A stretch of 64,000 bases of DNA from Collybiopsis luxurians FD-317 M1 (taxonomy: Eukaryota; Basidiomycota; Agaricomycetes; Agaricales; Omphalotaceae): positions 51,500 through 115,499 of the forward strand of contig KN834749.1 in the NCBI GenBank assembly GCA_000827265.1. The letters are read 5' to 3'. A program made the translations under genes and the position numbers. The notes beneath the pieces were generated by a model that was given only the letters and a program-made list of their open reading frames with translations, was not told the DNA's origin and searched no databases. The stretch's first letter is position 1. Each line of letters opens with the position of its first letter. This document shows, piece after piece, positions 21,749 to 32,935 of the stretch.

Positions 21749-24700
21749 ATGCTATTATTTCTCTCCAAAATATATGCGCTGGCCGTCCTCTTGTTCCTTT
21801 CTCTGCTCAGTCTAACATCCGGTACGTATTCTCACTACTCACAAAGTCCTTTGCGTCTCTAATCTCTTCTCAGCTTCCAGCAAACCAGCCGGTCGATTAA
21901 AGCGTTTAGCTCACCCTTCTACCCTTTCACTCGAGATTCTACCCCGACATCAACATCCCAATACCTACGAAAAGAGGCAACTTTTGACTCCCAGATCAGA
22001 CACCCTGCGTTACAGCGATTCCTTTCGCTTGATTCTCTCTGCCTTTGACGACGTTTTCTACCTACATCTCCGTCCCAACGATCATCTCATACATCCAGCG
22101 GCAAAGATTACTTTTAATGCCATCGACTCTCAAGGTCGTCCTTATGTCTCGCATTCAAAACCTCTACTTCGTGAATCCGTCAAGGCTTACTGGGGAGAAG
22201 TCATCCATCCCGACCATTCAGCTGCCAGGCTCCGAGAAGATGCTGCGGGACTCTTACCTCGGCCTTCCTATTCCTCGTCCGAGCTAGGCTGGGCACGGAT
22301 CATGGTCCATCATCAGGGCGACATAGAGCAAGGTCTCCCTCCCATTTACGAAGGCGCCTTCTCCAAGGGGGGCATCATCTATCACATCATGACCCAGGAA
22401 AACTACCTTCGCAACAAACACCATCTTGATCCCAACATCGTCGTAGACACCATAGATTCCAATCTCGTCACTTGGCGTGACTCTGATCTTGTGCCTCATG
22501 AACACAATCATCAAGCTCCAATGTGTGGAGGCGACGACCTGCCGTTCAACACCGATCCAGCCTTGAATCCTGTGCTACAAAAACCTTTCAGCGGCCAGTC
22601 AATTTCGCTAGGTCCTTTTGGCAACTTTAGCCTATCTCGACGGGACGATGTCGCCGGAAGCGGTTCTTCATCCAAGTGTGTCACTGCGTTTAGCTTCGCT
22701 TTGGATGGTTTCTGACACACTTACAGCTTTGCGGGGAGTATCGGTAATACCGCCGGTTGTCCGACATCGCAGAAATTGGCAAGTTGATTTCATTCTCTTG
22801 GAAACAGCTCACGGATGATTTATCCTCATCCTTAGCTCTATATGGGAGTTGCGGCCGACTGCAAATACGTTTCAACCTATGGTGGAAGTGCAAATGCAAC
22901 AAATCAAATACTTGCAAACTGGAACTCCGCGAGTGCATTATACAAGAATACATTCAACGTCAGCCTTGGAATCGTGGAAGTTCAAATTCAGAACGAAACG
23001 TACGTTTTGATCCCTTGCTGGCCTCCTGTATCTTAAGTTCTGGCTCTAGTTGTCCCACTACTGCCGATCCAAGTGTTCAATGGAATGTTGACTGCAGCAA
23101 TGTTGATCTGAATAACCGGCTTTCCCTCTTCTCCGAATGGCGAGGTCAACGAGCCGACGACAATATCGGCCTCTGGCATTTGATGTGTGTTTCATCCCTT
23201 TTTACGGATACCATCCATTCAATGGTCTTTCAGGAGCGGCTGCCCCACCGGAACGGAGGTTGGTATTGCTTGGCTCGGCACTTTGTTCGTTCATCTCTCT
23301 TCATTCATAGTTGTGGGTCTAAGTCCTTCTGCTTTTAGATGTCAAACGTCTGCCTCTGGAAATACAGGATCTATCTCCTCCGGCACTGGTGTGTCAACGA
23401 ATGGTCTAACTGAGTGGCAGGTTGTCGCGCATGAGGTCAGTTCGCTTAGCTTCCACCCGACGAACATAATAACTAAACAATTTTACTCAGATCGGGCATA
23501 ATTTCGGAGCTATCGTGAGTGCATTTTTGTGTAATGATTTCGCTTGAATGAACATGACCTTTAGCACGACTGCTCCGATGGTTGCAACTCGAGCTCTGCC
23601 TGCTGTCCTTTGAGCACCTCATCTTGCGATGCCAATTCACAGTTTATCATGAACCCGGTGTCAGAGGTTCGTGCCACTCGCTCTAACGTGGTGAATCAGT
23701 ATTGAGAGTATATTCTAGTCTAGCGAAAAGACCTTCAGCCCTTGCACTGTTGGCAACATCTGTCAGTACTTTGAGGATTCTCTAAACCTTGTCTTAATGT
23801 GAATACTTGCAGGTTCTCTAATGGGTGGCTCGAGCTCTGGAGGCAAGACAGATACTTCGTGTTTGGTAGATGCATCCTCCAATAATCGTTCGATTCTTTC
23901 TCTTCAAATGTGTGGAAATGGAATCGTCGAGTCGGGCGAAGATTGTACGCGATCTCTTTCCTATTTGCCCCCTGTTATTCAAGCACTCTTTGCAGGTGAT
24001 CCTGGAAACGGTGTAAGCTCTCCCTGTTGCGATTCAACAACTTGCAAGTTCAAGAACGGTGCCCAATGTGACCCTGCTTCCAGTTCGTGCTGTACCAACC
24101 AAGTGAGTTGTGAACCTTTCTCAAGATATTGATACTGAATCTCTTCTTCAGTGTACATTCGCCTCGTCTAGTCAGCTCTGTAGACCTTCCAAGAATGCTA
24201 CTTGCGATCCACCTGAATACTGTACAGGCTCTTCTTCGACTTGTCCTACTGACGTCGTCGCAGCCAATGGCAAGTCGTGCGGTTCCAACGGCTTAGCTTG
24301 CGCGTCTGGACAGTGCACTTCTGTGTCGCTCCAGTGCCAAACCGTCGGATCGAGCCTGAGTCTAACCACTGGCTGTCCGAATCATCAAAATACTTGTCAG
24401 ATTACTTGTCAGGACCCCACCAAGTCGAACTCTTGTGTTCAGCTCGCTTCATTGTTGATAGATGGGTCTCCATGCGGTGAGTAGTCCAATTGTTTATGAG
24501 GGGCTCTAATAACCTTCACTTTTGATAGGTTACGGCGGTACCTGCTCGTCTGGGGTCTGTCAACCGGGTAGTATCCTCGATATTATCAAGGTACATTGAT
24601 TCCAACTGTTGAACCTCTTCTGTGTATTCACCTTGTCCTTTTTAGGCTTGGTACAAAGCCAACTTGCAGATAGCTATCCCCGTGACCGTAGTTGGTGGGA

Positions 24701-25110
24701 TCGTGATACTCTTGATCATATATACCGCGATAACTGGTGAGCATGATTATTGTTTCTGCGAGGGAACGCAGGACTAACGCTCTTGCGAAACAGCCTGCAG
24801 ACGCTGTTATGTTCGTCGAAAAATGGGACCAGTGCCCGTTACGGTTCCTTCGAGACATCAAAGACTCCACAGTAACGCAACGTATGTCACTTATTTCCTT
24901 CAATGTTGTTCGCTTCGATAACCCATCGATTCTACTAGTCCTCCACAAAGGCTTCCATCGGTACGAAGACCACCTCCGATTGCTGTAGGAGAGGCTGCCT
25001 GGCGGCCATTAGCACAGCCTGCGCAGGCTCCAACGAGATCTTCGGGAAGGGCTTCTGGACGGCGGTCCGCATGGGTAGACGAAACGAAGTATAACGGACT
25101 TCGGCCATAG
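21749..25110 (+). CDS. ADAM-family membrane metalloprotease
   Basis: This is a zinc endopeptidase of the reprolysin (M12B) type, predicted to span the plasma membrane. A hydrophobic N-terminus from [15 protein letters not shown] serves as signal peptide, and the first intron splits the codon after LSLTS. A long propeptide follows. The catalytic domain carries [12 protein letters not shown], with its codons spread over three exons (introns near 23437-23491 and 23514-23563). A disintegrin-like Cys-rich domain follows ([31 protein letters not shown]). Then come a membrane span ([19 protein letters not shown]) and a basic, Pro-rich tail ending [10 protein letters not shown]. At least ten introns. 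Fungal ADAMs of this layout are widespread but poorly understood. Confidence 0.92.
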
Positions 25111-25246
25111 TACTGGATTGCATTCAACGTGGAATTTTTCAATAATTATTTCATACAATAACTTGTACATCACCTTTGTTATTTGCTTTAATCGGAATAG
25201 ATTGTGCTGCAAAGCTTCACAACTACCAGAAAAAAAAAGGCCGAGC

Positions 25247-25311
25247 TGGAATGTAGTCTGGAATGTATTCTGGACACTTGATGGTACGACTTTTCAAATA
25301 TGGTACGACTT
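25247..25311. repeat. Direct repeats upstream of CYP51
   Basis: A near-perfect tandem 12-mer pair (TGGAATGTAGTC at 25247-25258 and TGGAATGTATTC at 25259-25270) is followed by an exact 12-mer pair (ATGGTACGACTT at 25281-25292 and 25300-25311). All lie within 125 bases of the CYP51 start codon. They may bind a regulator; this is inference. Confidence 0.6.
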
Positions 25312-25369
25312 GTAGAATTTAGACGCCGGTAAATAAAAGTCGTTGCCTTCTTTAGTTTCCTCAACCATC

Positions 25370-27429
25370 ATGAACTCTTCCGTTGGGGCAAACCCTATAC
25401 CCGACGCGTGGGCGGGCTATTTATCTCAAGTTCAAGAAGTGGCCTCGACAAGGATTATCTTACTTGCACTCATTAATGTACCCCTGCTAGCAATCGTGTT
25501 CAACGTCTTATGGCAATTGGTCCGTCCTTTTTTTTCTCCCTCTTACCGATTCCATGTATTCATTTGAATCCAGCTTATACCCCGCTCCAAAACCGACCCC
25601 CCAGTCGTCTTCCATTGGATTCCTATCGTAGGCTCAGCAATAGAGTACGGAAACGACCCAATGAAGTTTTTTGTTACCTGCCAGGCAAAGGCGAGTAAAC
25701 GCGTTTATCGCGTCAACTCTCTTGTTAATGACTTTCGATTTAGTACGGCGATGTCTTTACTTTTATTCTTCTCGGTCGTAAGGTGACTGTCTGTCTGGGA
25801 CCGAGAGGAAACAATTTTGTTTTGGGCGGTAAATCGACCGTGTTCAATGCTGAAGATGCTTACACAGTACGTGGGCTATTCTTTTTTCTTTTTGAAACTA
25901 TACTCATGTAGAGCAGCATCTAACCACTCCCGTATTCGGTCGTGACGTTGTCTACGACGTTCCAAACGAAATCTTTATGGAACAGAAAAAATTTGTCAAA
26001 GTCGGTCTCTCTACCGACAACTTTCGCGCGTACGTCGGCATGATTGAACAGGAAGTCGAGGACTTTCTCCGACACGACACATCTTTCTCTGCCTATCAAC
26101 AAAACGACATTACCGCCTGGGGATCCTTTGACTCTGTCAAGGCGCTTTCGGAAATTACCATCTTGACAGCTTCAAGGACATTACAGGGTTCCGAAGTCCG
26201 AGATAATTTGAACAAGTCTTTTGCTCAAACTTACACGGATTTGGACGGTGGATTCACCCCCATTAACTTTATGTTCCCCAATCTGCCTCTGGAGAGTTAT
26301 AGGAAAAGGGATAAGGCACAAAAGAAAATGAGCGATTTCTACGTGGATTTCATTCAGAAAAGGAGAACAGGTGGTGGTAGCGGACAGGTGGGATGCATTC
26401 AACTTTCCAGACGAATTCGAATTGATCGGTTTCTTACCCTCTCAGCACGACCACGATATGATCGCCGCATTATTGAACCAAAAGTATCGTTCTGGTAGAA
26501 CTCTTCCCGACCACGAGATCGCACATATCATGATCGCCCTTCTCATGGCCGGTCAACATACCTCTTCTGCCACCGGTTCATGGGCATTACTTCATGTAGC
26601 CGATAACCCTGACATCGCGTGAGTACTTTGTATCTTCTATACATCTAACCTGTAACTTATGGTTTATTTCTCTCAGCGAGGCTTTGTACCAGGAACAGGT
26701 TAAGCACTTCGGTATCAACGGTCAGCCTGGCAAATTTCGTCCTCTCACTTACGAGGACCTACGCGATCTTCCTGTGCTCGACTCGGTTATTCGAGAAACT
26801 CTCCGTGTACACCCTCCCATCCACAGCATCATGCGTGGTGTTCGTGACAATGTTCCCGTTCCTCCTACCCTTGCCAGCCCGTCATCTAAATCAGGCACTG
26901 GAACCTACATCGTTCCCAAGGGCCACTACGTTCTCGCCTCACCTCTTTTCGCCCAAATGGACCCTAAAATATGGAAAAATGCCGATAAATGGGATCCGTA
27001 TCGCTGGAACGATCCTGAGGGTGTTGCAATGATGGCCTTGAAGGAGTATACAGACGAGTCAGGAGAAAAAATTGACTTTGGATTCGGGGCTGTAAGTAAG
27101 GGAACGGACAGTCCATACCAGCCATTTGGCGCCGGAAGACATCGGTGTATTGGGGAACAAGTTGAGCATTTAATATCCTGTTTCGAACCTGTTATTAACT
27201 ACTTTACAAAACAGTTTGCGTACCTGCAATTGGGCACTATTATTGCTACCCTCATTCGCAAGATGGAGTTCAAGACCACGGCTGGTGTTCCACAGCATAA
27301 TTACCATGTGCGTGCCAGTTTTCTTCCATGGTTCCATTTTTAAATTGAATATTGGTTTCCTTCCAGACTATGATCACTATGCCTAAAACACCGCGAGATA
27401 TACATTACAGACGGCGCTTTTTGGATTAG
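25370..27429 (+). CDS. ERG11: Lanosterol/eburicol 14-alpha-demethylase CYP51
   Basis: This ER membrane P450 removes the 14-alpha methyl group of lanosterol or eburicol in ergosterol synthesis and is the azole target. Start MNSSVGANPIPDAW at 25370. An N-terminal membrane segment (about residues 25-50, IILLALINVPLLAIVFNVLW) is followed by FHWIPIVGSAIEYG. The substrate-recognition stretch TTPVFGRDVVYDVPN is CYP51-specific. The I-helix AGQHTSSATGSW, ExxR as ETLR, and the heme loop PFGAGRHRCIGEQ are all present. The exon ends are set by frame: an intron at 26388-26445 joins GGSGQ to HDHDMIAAL, another splits IGEQ from FAYLQLG, and the last restores NYHTMITMPK before the stop at 27427-27429. Length about 540 residues is normal. 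Nothing is broken. Confidence 0.95.
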
Positions 27430-27752
27430 AGTAAATACTCAATAGAATGTCAAGCATTGAATGTTCCTGCTTTGAATACCTTCATCACAGAGATTTACTA
27501 ATGGCTTTGAGGGCTACTATGCTCTTTTGTAGAATTTCTCAGCTTCGTACTATTGAGATATCTGTTTTAAATAAGTACTTTACATTATAAATTACAACGC
27601 AGCGATAAAAGACATTGGCTAAAAAGTAGAGCATATACAGATTAAGAGGCCGGTAACAGCCGGTAACCTAAATAAACGGAATGATACATTTAATTATAAG
27701 GCCAAGGAAATTGGAATGACAGCCCTGAATCGAATCTTGAAATCGCCGGTGA
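27430..27752. other. Convergent 3' region
   Basis: AT-rich 3' flanks of CYP51 (+) and the aspartic-protease-like gene (-). A direct repeat GCCGGTAAC occurs at 27649-27657 and 27659-27667. No gene is seen. Confidence 0.5.
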
Positions 27753-29684
27753 TTATGCAATGTCGGACGATTGAAATGTCGTTTGCGATTTTTGCGATTG
27801 AAGAACCTGCCTGTGGGGAGTAGGATTTTCATGATGATACGGCGGAGGAGTCTCTGTAAAAGAAGACTCCGTAGGCGTATAATTGGCTCGCAACGGTGTG
27901 AAAACCGAGGAGGGGAACGCAACCATGACTTCTTGGCCTTCGCTGGGAGGTGGACGAACTCCGAATTCGTCACGATCGAATGGCGGACTTGCAATGCTAA
28001 AAGCCGCCGTGTTACGACCTTGGCTTTCAATCAATAAAGGACGACCGGGTGTCAGAGGAGGAGATATATCAGGCGTAGGAGTCTCTCTTGCTTCACGCCT
28101 CTTATATCTGCGATACATTAAAAAGACACCAATGCCAAGCAATACAGCGAACGCCAACGATCCTACCACAATACCTGCGATCTGTCCTCCAGAGAGTTTC
28201 CGATGAGATTTTCGATGAGCAAAGCCAATAACGCCTTGTCCTTGCGACGACCCAGAAATGGAGAAGATGCTATTATGGCCCAACCAAGAATGAGTATCAT
28301 GATCGATCCGCAAGTAAAGGACGCATACAGGTACACGAGGGATATGAAACTTGAGCCGAGTAGGTACTCTCCTGCTTGAGGATCTGACCATTCCTCGATT
28401 GTACCAAAGCAAAGATCCCCATCTTGCAAAATAAGGGTAGTATCATCTAGCTGAATGGAAATTGAGCCAAATGTAAGAGTTAGCTTGATATTCGTCGTGT
28501 TACAGGGTATGCCCCATTTGTTGGTGCCGGTTTCAAGAGAAGGGAGGAGCGCTGCACCCGCGATTCCGCCATCTGTGCTCACGAGGTTTGTGAGTATGAT
28601 TTAAGAGAGCGATTGGAAGATAACTCAACAGATTGCCCCAGCGATAGATTGAGGAAAAATCATCGCCGACTCAAAGGGATCCACAGCGGTGATGAGCTCT
28701 CCACTCTGAGAAATGGCCACATTACTACCGTCTGTGAATGATAGCGAGTCCATTGTAATAAACCAATCAGACTGAAAGGAAGTTGAATTGAAGTCCGAAA
28801 CGGGCTTCCAAACGACATCGCCTTCAAAAGAAGCGGTGTCTGGGGATTGCCAATGGAGAACGCCACCGTTTGTTCCAGAATTCCAGGGCGGGTTGAGCAT
28901 CATGCCATACGTAAAGTTCTCTTGGCCAGGATTCCGCGATAGCCAGCCACTGAAGACCGTGGCGGAGAAATCTCCGTTGCGACCTGGAGGCTATGATGAA
29001 TTAACACAAAGAAGTACGGTTCAGAGCCGCACCATTCGTTCCGAGTCCAAAGACACCGGAAATTCCAGATGAGAAGAGACTGAAGGAGGAATTTGCCGAG
29101 ATTACTACGATTCTGCGGTTGATCAAAACATCTCAAGCACTTGAAAATATGTTTACTTACGAGTCTGATTTGGGTAAGGCCAAGCTGATCCGTTGAGCTG
29201 AGTGAGCTGACAGTTCTCCTCTATCAGTCCGCCACTCGCGCTTGTTCCCAGTAGGGTCATGTTCTGAACCTCTGAGAGCTGCTTGACAGTGGTAGATTTG
29301 CTCGCATTGAACCTAGGAAATCTTAAATTTTCCATTCTTACTCTTATTTGACTTGAATTGAGATACACACCCTGAAACTCCACTGCAGTTATTGCAGCTT
29401 GCATCAGCGACCACGCTGTATCCAGTTCCAGTCGTCAAAACAAAGTTGAAAGACTGCTGTTCTGGACCGGGTGACTACGTATAGGCTTGAATGAAGACGT
29501 TCATAGGAAGTTACAGACGCGTACGTACCATTTCTACGGCCACCGAGTACCGTTGATCACTATCCAAAGCTAATGGTATGATCAAGGTCTCTAACGATGG
29601 GGTAGAATCTCGTCTGTCAAAGCGTGCAGCTATGGAGCTGCAAAGAAGCATGAACAAGACCAGACAGACAACGCCACTCCGCAT
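27753..29684 (-). CDS. Aspartic-protease-like (A1) membrane protein, degenerate active site
   Basis: The start is ATG 29684 (MRSGVVCLVLFMLLCSSIAA, a signal peptide, followed by RR as a possible processing site). The fold-typical A1 elements are present: YSVAVEM, then PEQQSFNFVL leading to the first active-site loop, a flap-region Gly/Ser-rich stretch, FSGISGVFGLG and, near the end, EYLLGSSFISLVYL. The first active-site triad DTG reads TTG (VLTTGTGYSVV), and the second reads DPF (ITAVDPFESAMIF) rather than D[TS]G. Both loops are in good reading frame, so this is not an assembly break. A membrane span (AGIVVGSLAFAVLLGIGVFL) and a cytosolic Pro-rich tail follow (TPTPDISPPLTPGRP, FTETPPPYHHEN). 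Likely a non-catalytic surface or vacuolar protein; the role is unknown. Exon borders near 28580-28640 are approximate. Confidence 0.72.
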
Positions 29685-30191
29685 CGTGAAGGAAAGGCGA
29701 GACAGAGATATAGAATTCACATATTTGAGAGCAATTTAACCAATTTCTAGCAATCTATTTCGGTGTTTCAGTGCTCTTCCCCAAGGAAATGCTCTCACGA
29801 ACACTGGAGAGAGAGGCAGTGACAAGTGGAACCAATAGATTTACCGTATAAATAGGTCATTCCTGTATAGACAAAAATCGTGACGATTATGAGGCTAGCC
29901 GACTAACCGACTAGCTAGATCTGAAAATATATTCAACTAAACGGTCTCGGGTGGCTTTGAAGGGAGAGTATCCGCTATGTGTTCGGGTAATGCAGACACA
30001 GGCATGACCAGAATCGGCTTTGGACTTTCCGACCACAGTTTCTCTTGGCTATGAAAGCGACCTGCAACATTAGACAAAGACCAACACGATTGCGAGGCAA
30101 AGGTCCGGAGGTGATGTACACTTTGGACCGAATTCCACCGCATGATATTCCAGTCTACTCTAGGTCGAAAACGCAGTATTAAACAATAATA
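29685..30191. other. Intergenic between two minus-strand genes
   Basis: This is the promoter of the aspartic-protease-like gene and the 3' flank of ClpP. A 68-codon frame at 29937-30143 on minus shows no motif. A CCGACTA direct repeat lies near 29900. No supported gene. Confidence 0.45.
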
Positions 30192-31375
30192 TTATGGAGG
30201 ATTATCAGACGTGAATTTGGGGCTTTTCTCTAGAATGGCATCAACGATACCAAAATCTAAAGCTTGTTGAGCTATTGGAAGATATTAGTGAGAAAAATTT
30301 TCAGATGGCTCAACACTTACCGGTCATAAAGTAATCGCGTTCCAGTGCAGTTTCTACGCCGAGTCAGAAATTAGAAAACCCTTCTCAACTAGAGGTCTTA
30401 CCGAAGCGTTTCATTCCATCTTCGACATTTTCGCCTGACTTTCCACAATGCTTTTGATAGATTCCAGTTAGAAGTTCCCTAATCCGTAGTATCTCTTTGG
30501 CGTGAATGGCTGTCACGGAGTATTAGTCCATAGCATAATTTGCACAACGAAGTGAAGTGAACCTATATCGCTTGCTTGTCCAGACGCACCACCAGAAGGC
30601 TCTAGAAATGAGATGAAATAAATCAATAGTATAAATGAAATCAAGCATCAAACGCACGATGGATCATAATACTAGCATGAGGCAGACAATGGCGTTTGCC
30701 CTTTTCTCCGGCCGCGAGGAGGAGGGAGCTGAAGACTCGTCAATGGGTACTCTCTGCCGAAGGAGATTAACGCTTACCCCATACTCGCAGCCTGACCGAT
30801 ACAGTAAGTGTGAATGGGAGCAGAAACATACTACAAGAAGCTCGCTGTCAGACTGTTTCTGCTAATCCTGAAGCGATATTCCAACCTGCATCTATGAACT
30901 CATGAGTAAAAGAAATTGACGTATACAGCTGGAGAGTGTAGACGTACTGTATCGTATATGGCAAGACCAGCTGTGACAGATCCCCCCGGAGAGTTGATAT
31001 ACAAGTGAATTGGTTTTGTGGTGTCTTCTGCTTCCAAGAATAACAACTGGGCTACAGTGAGAGTGGAATCCGTGTCGCGTATCTTGATAGGGCTTTAGTT
31101 AAATTTGGTGAGCTGTAGGAGAAAACATCATACTCACCGGGCCATAGAGCATTATGACTCTCTCCCTGAGTAAGCGCGAAAATATATCATAGGAACGTTC
31201 TCCTCGACCCTAATAAAGGTATGAACAAGGAAAAAAAAAGAAAGTAGAGCTGAGGATGACGGACAGTTTGTTCTATTACAATCGGAACAAGACCTTGGCT
31301 TGTAATTGAATGGTTATATCTCGATATTGGTGGAGTTAGATGACGGTGAATACGTGAACAAGCTGAGCGAAACAT
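30192..31375 (-). CDS. CLPP: Mitochondrial ATP-dependent Clp protease proteolytic subunit
   Basis: ClpP forms the barrel-shaped serine protease that works with ClpX in the mitochondrial matrix. It starts [16 protein letters not shown], a basic presequence, then [10 protein letters not shown] / [18 protein letters not shown] / IMLYGPI. Core motifs are [20 protein letters not shown], the catalytic Ser loop [20 protein letters not shown], and the catalytic His segment [12 protein letters not shown]. The later Asp-containing region ends [14 protein letters not shown] before TAA at 30192-30194. About eight introns of roughly 50-60 bases are required. It is divergent from the Brr6 gene with 116 bases between start codons. 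Saccharomyces lacks ClpP, so its presence here fits a filamentous basidiomycete. Confidence 0.92.
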
Positions 31376-31491
31376 GAAAAGCAGCGGCTCGATCTCGTGA
31401 CCATTTGACGCGTTTACCCAGCGCAGCTCAAACTTGAACAGCGACCACGACCTGGTCGCTATTCTCTCCGTCGTCTACACTGCTAGCCACA

Positions 31492-32935
31492 ATGAATTCA
31501 AGGACTTTCCATTCTCATCGTTCTACAGAGGCACCTATGGACTTTCAGTTCACCTCCAGACCTAATACGACGCCTGCTTGGAAAGTGGATGATGAAAACC
31601 CCAGCACACCTCGAAAAAGTTTGCGCGGTATCGTCTTTTCTGTCTGGCATTGCTGATTTCCTTTACTAGGATCCCACGACGATATGCAGCCTTCTCCACC
31701 CAACTCATCTTCCTTCGGTTTCGGCGCGAATCGAAATATACCGTTCATTTTCGCAACGCCGTCGCGACAACCGGCCGAACCGTATTCCTGGACTCCACCG
31801 CCGAGTGCAACTCCAGCGACTACTTTTCCTCCTCCATCTATAGAAGACGTTGACATGCCAGATGTCAGTCCACCTAAACCGGAAGAGCCAAAGAACGGCA
31901 AGCCTGAAAATGACCGAGCAGTGGCTACTGGAGCGTTGCATAGGGTATACAAAGCTCGCCACAAGACTCCCCGCGGAAAGAGATCAGTACTTGTACGAAA
32001 TCGAGACTCGGATACAGAGGATGATGATGCTAGCGATGATGACCACGGAGAAGACCTGAACCTAATGGGCCAGAACACGTCTAACCATTACACGCTTAAT
32101 GTGTCTTCTGCGCCTACAACTCGCTCCGATACGCCTTATATCTTATTAGGGTGCTCTTCAATACTTATTTTTCGATTTGTGTGGTTATACTCATTTTGTC
32201 ATGACAGATATTTACAGTTTTTTTTCAATCTTTCCTTGATTCTAGTCTTCCTTTACCTGCTGCTGCAATTTATTCTTACGGTGCAGCGTGACGTGGAGCA
32301 TCGCATATCTGAGTATTCAATGGGTACGTACAGTATAGTATATCTTTCGATGGATCGCAATTCAACTTCACATCATTATTAGATAGCATGCAGGAAACCG
32401 CGAGATGCGCCCTTCAGTACCGTAACAACTATTGTGACAACCCAGCGATGTTAGCACCTGCTCTTGTCCATCAGTGCGGCGAATGGGAACTGTGTATGAA
32501 CCGAGACCCTACCAAGATTGGACGAGCTCGTATCGGGGCCGAGCTTATAGCGGAAGTTGTCAATGGATTTATCGAGCCCATCAGCTGGAAAGCTCTTGTG
32601 AGTTGCGAGCCTTTCATCAAATAGGTGCTCGCTCTGATCCGATCTAGGCCTTCGCATTGACTTCGCTGTCATTTCTAACGGTGTTCATCAACGCCCTTAT
32701 TTCCTTATATCGCTCGCGACACCGCCCTTCTTCAGAGGTACATCAATCTCAGCCACCTCCCCATTTTCCGGTTATAAATAGAGCCCCATATGATTCGCAT
32801 CAATTCGGAGGCTACTTGTCCCCCGCCCCCACCCCGAACTGGTCGCGGCAGTGGAACGGTAGTGACGATATAGACCAAACACCCAGTGCCAGGCGTAGAA
32901 GATTGGAAGGCGGTGTTTCTGTCAAAGTAAAGTAG
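31492..32935 (+). CDS. BRL1: Nuclear-envelope protein Brr6/Brl1
   Basis: Brr6/Brl1 proteins sit in the nuclear envelope and ER and help nuclear pore assembly and lipid balance. Start MNSRTFHSHRSTEAPMD; a first intron ends before GSHDDMQ. The N-terminal half is disordered and Pro-rich with an acidic patch (DTEDDDASDDDHGED). The conserved domain has one span (LQFFFNLSLILVFLYLLLQF), then a lumenal part with two Cys pairs (CALQYRNNYC and CGEWELC). It continues RDPTKIGRARIGAELIAEVV and FIEPISWK, with a second span (FALTSLSFLTVFINALISLY). The four cysteines match the disulfide pattern for which the domain is named. About 390 residues. Which paralogue (Brr6 or Brl1) it matches cannot be told; many fungi have one gene. 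Confidence 0.9.

Noticed and set aside
24628..25212. Minus-strand frames across the ADAM tail
   Set aside because: They are shadows of the + strand exons, whose frame runs through the membrane span to [10 protein letters not shown].
29937..30143. 68-codon minus frame downstream of ClpP
   Set aside because: No motif, no splice continuation and position in a 3' flank; not enough to call a gene.
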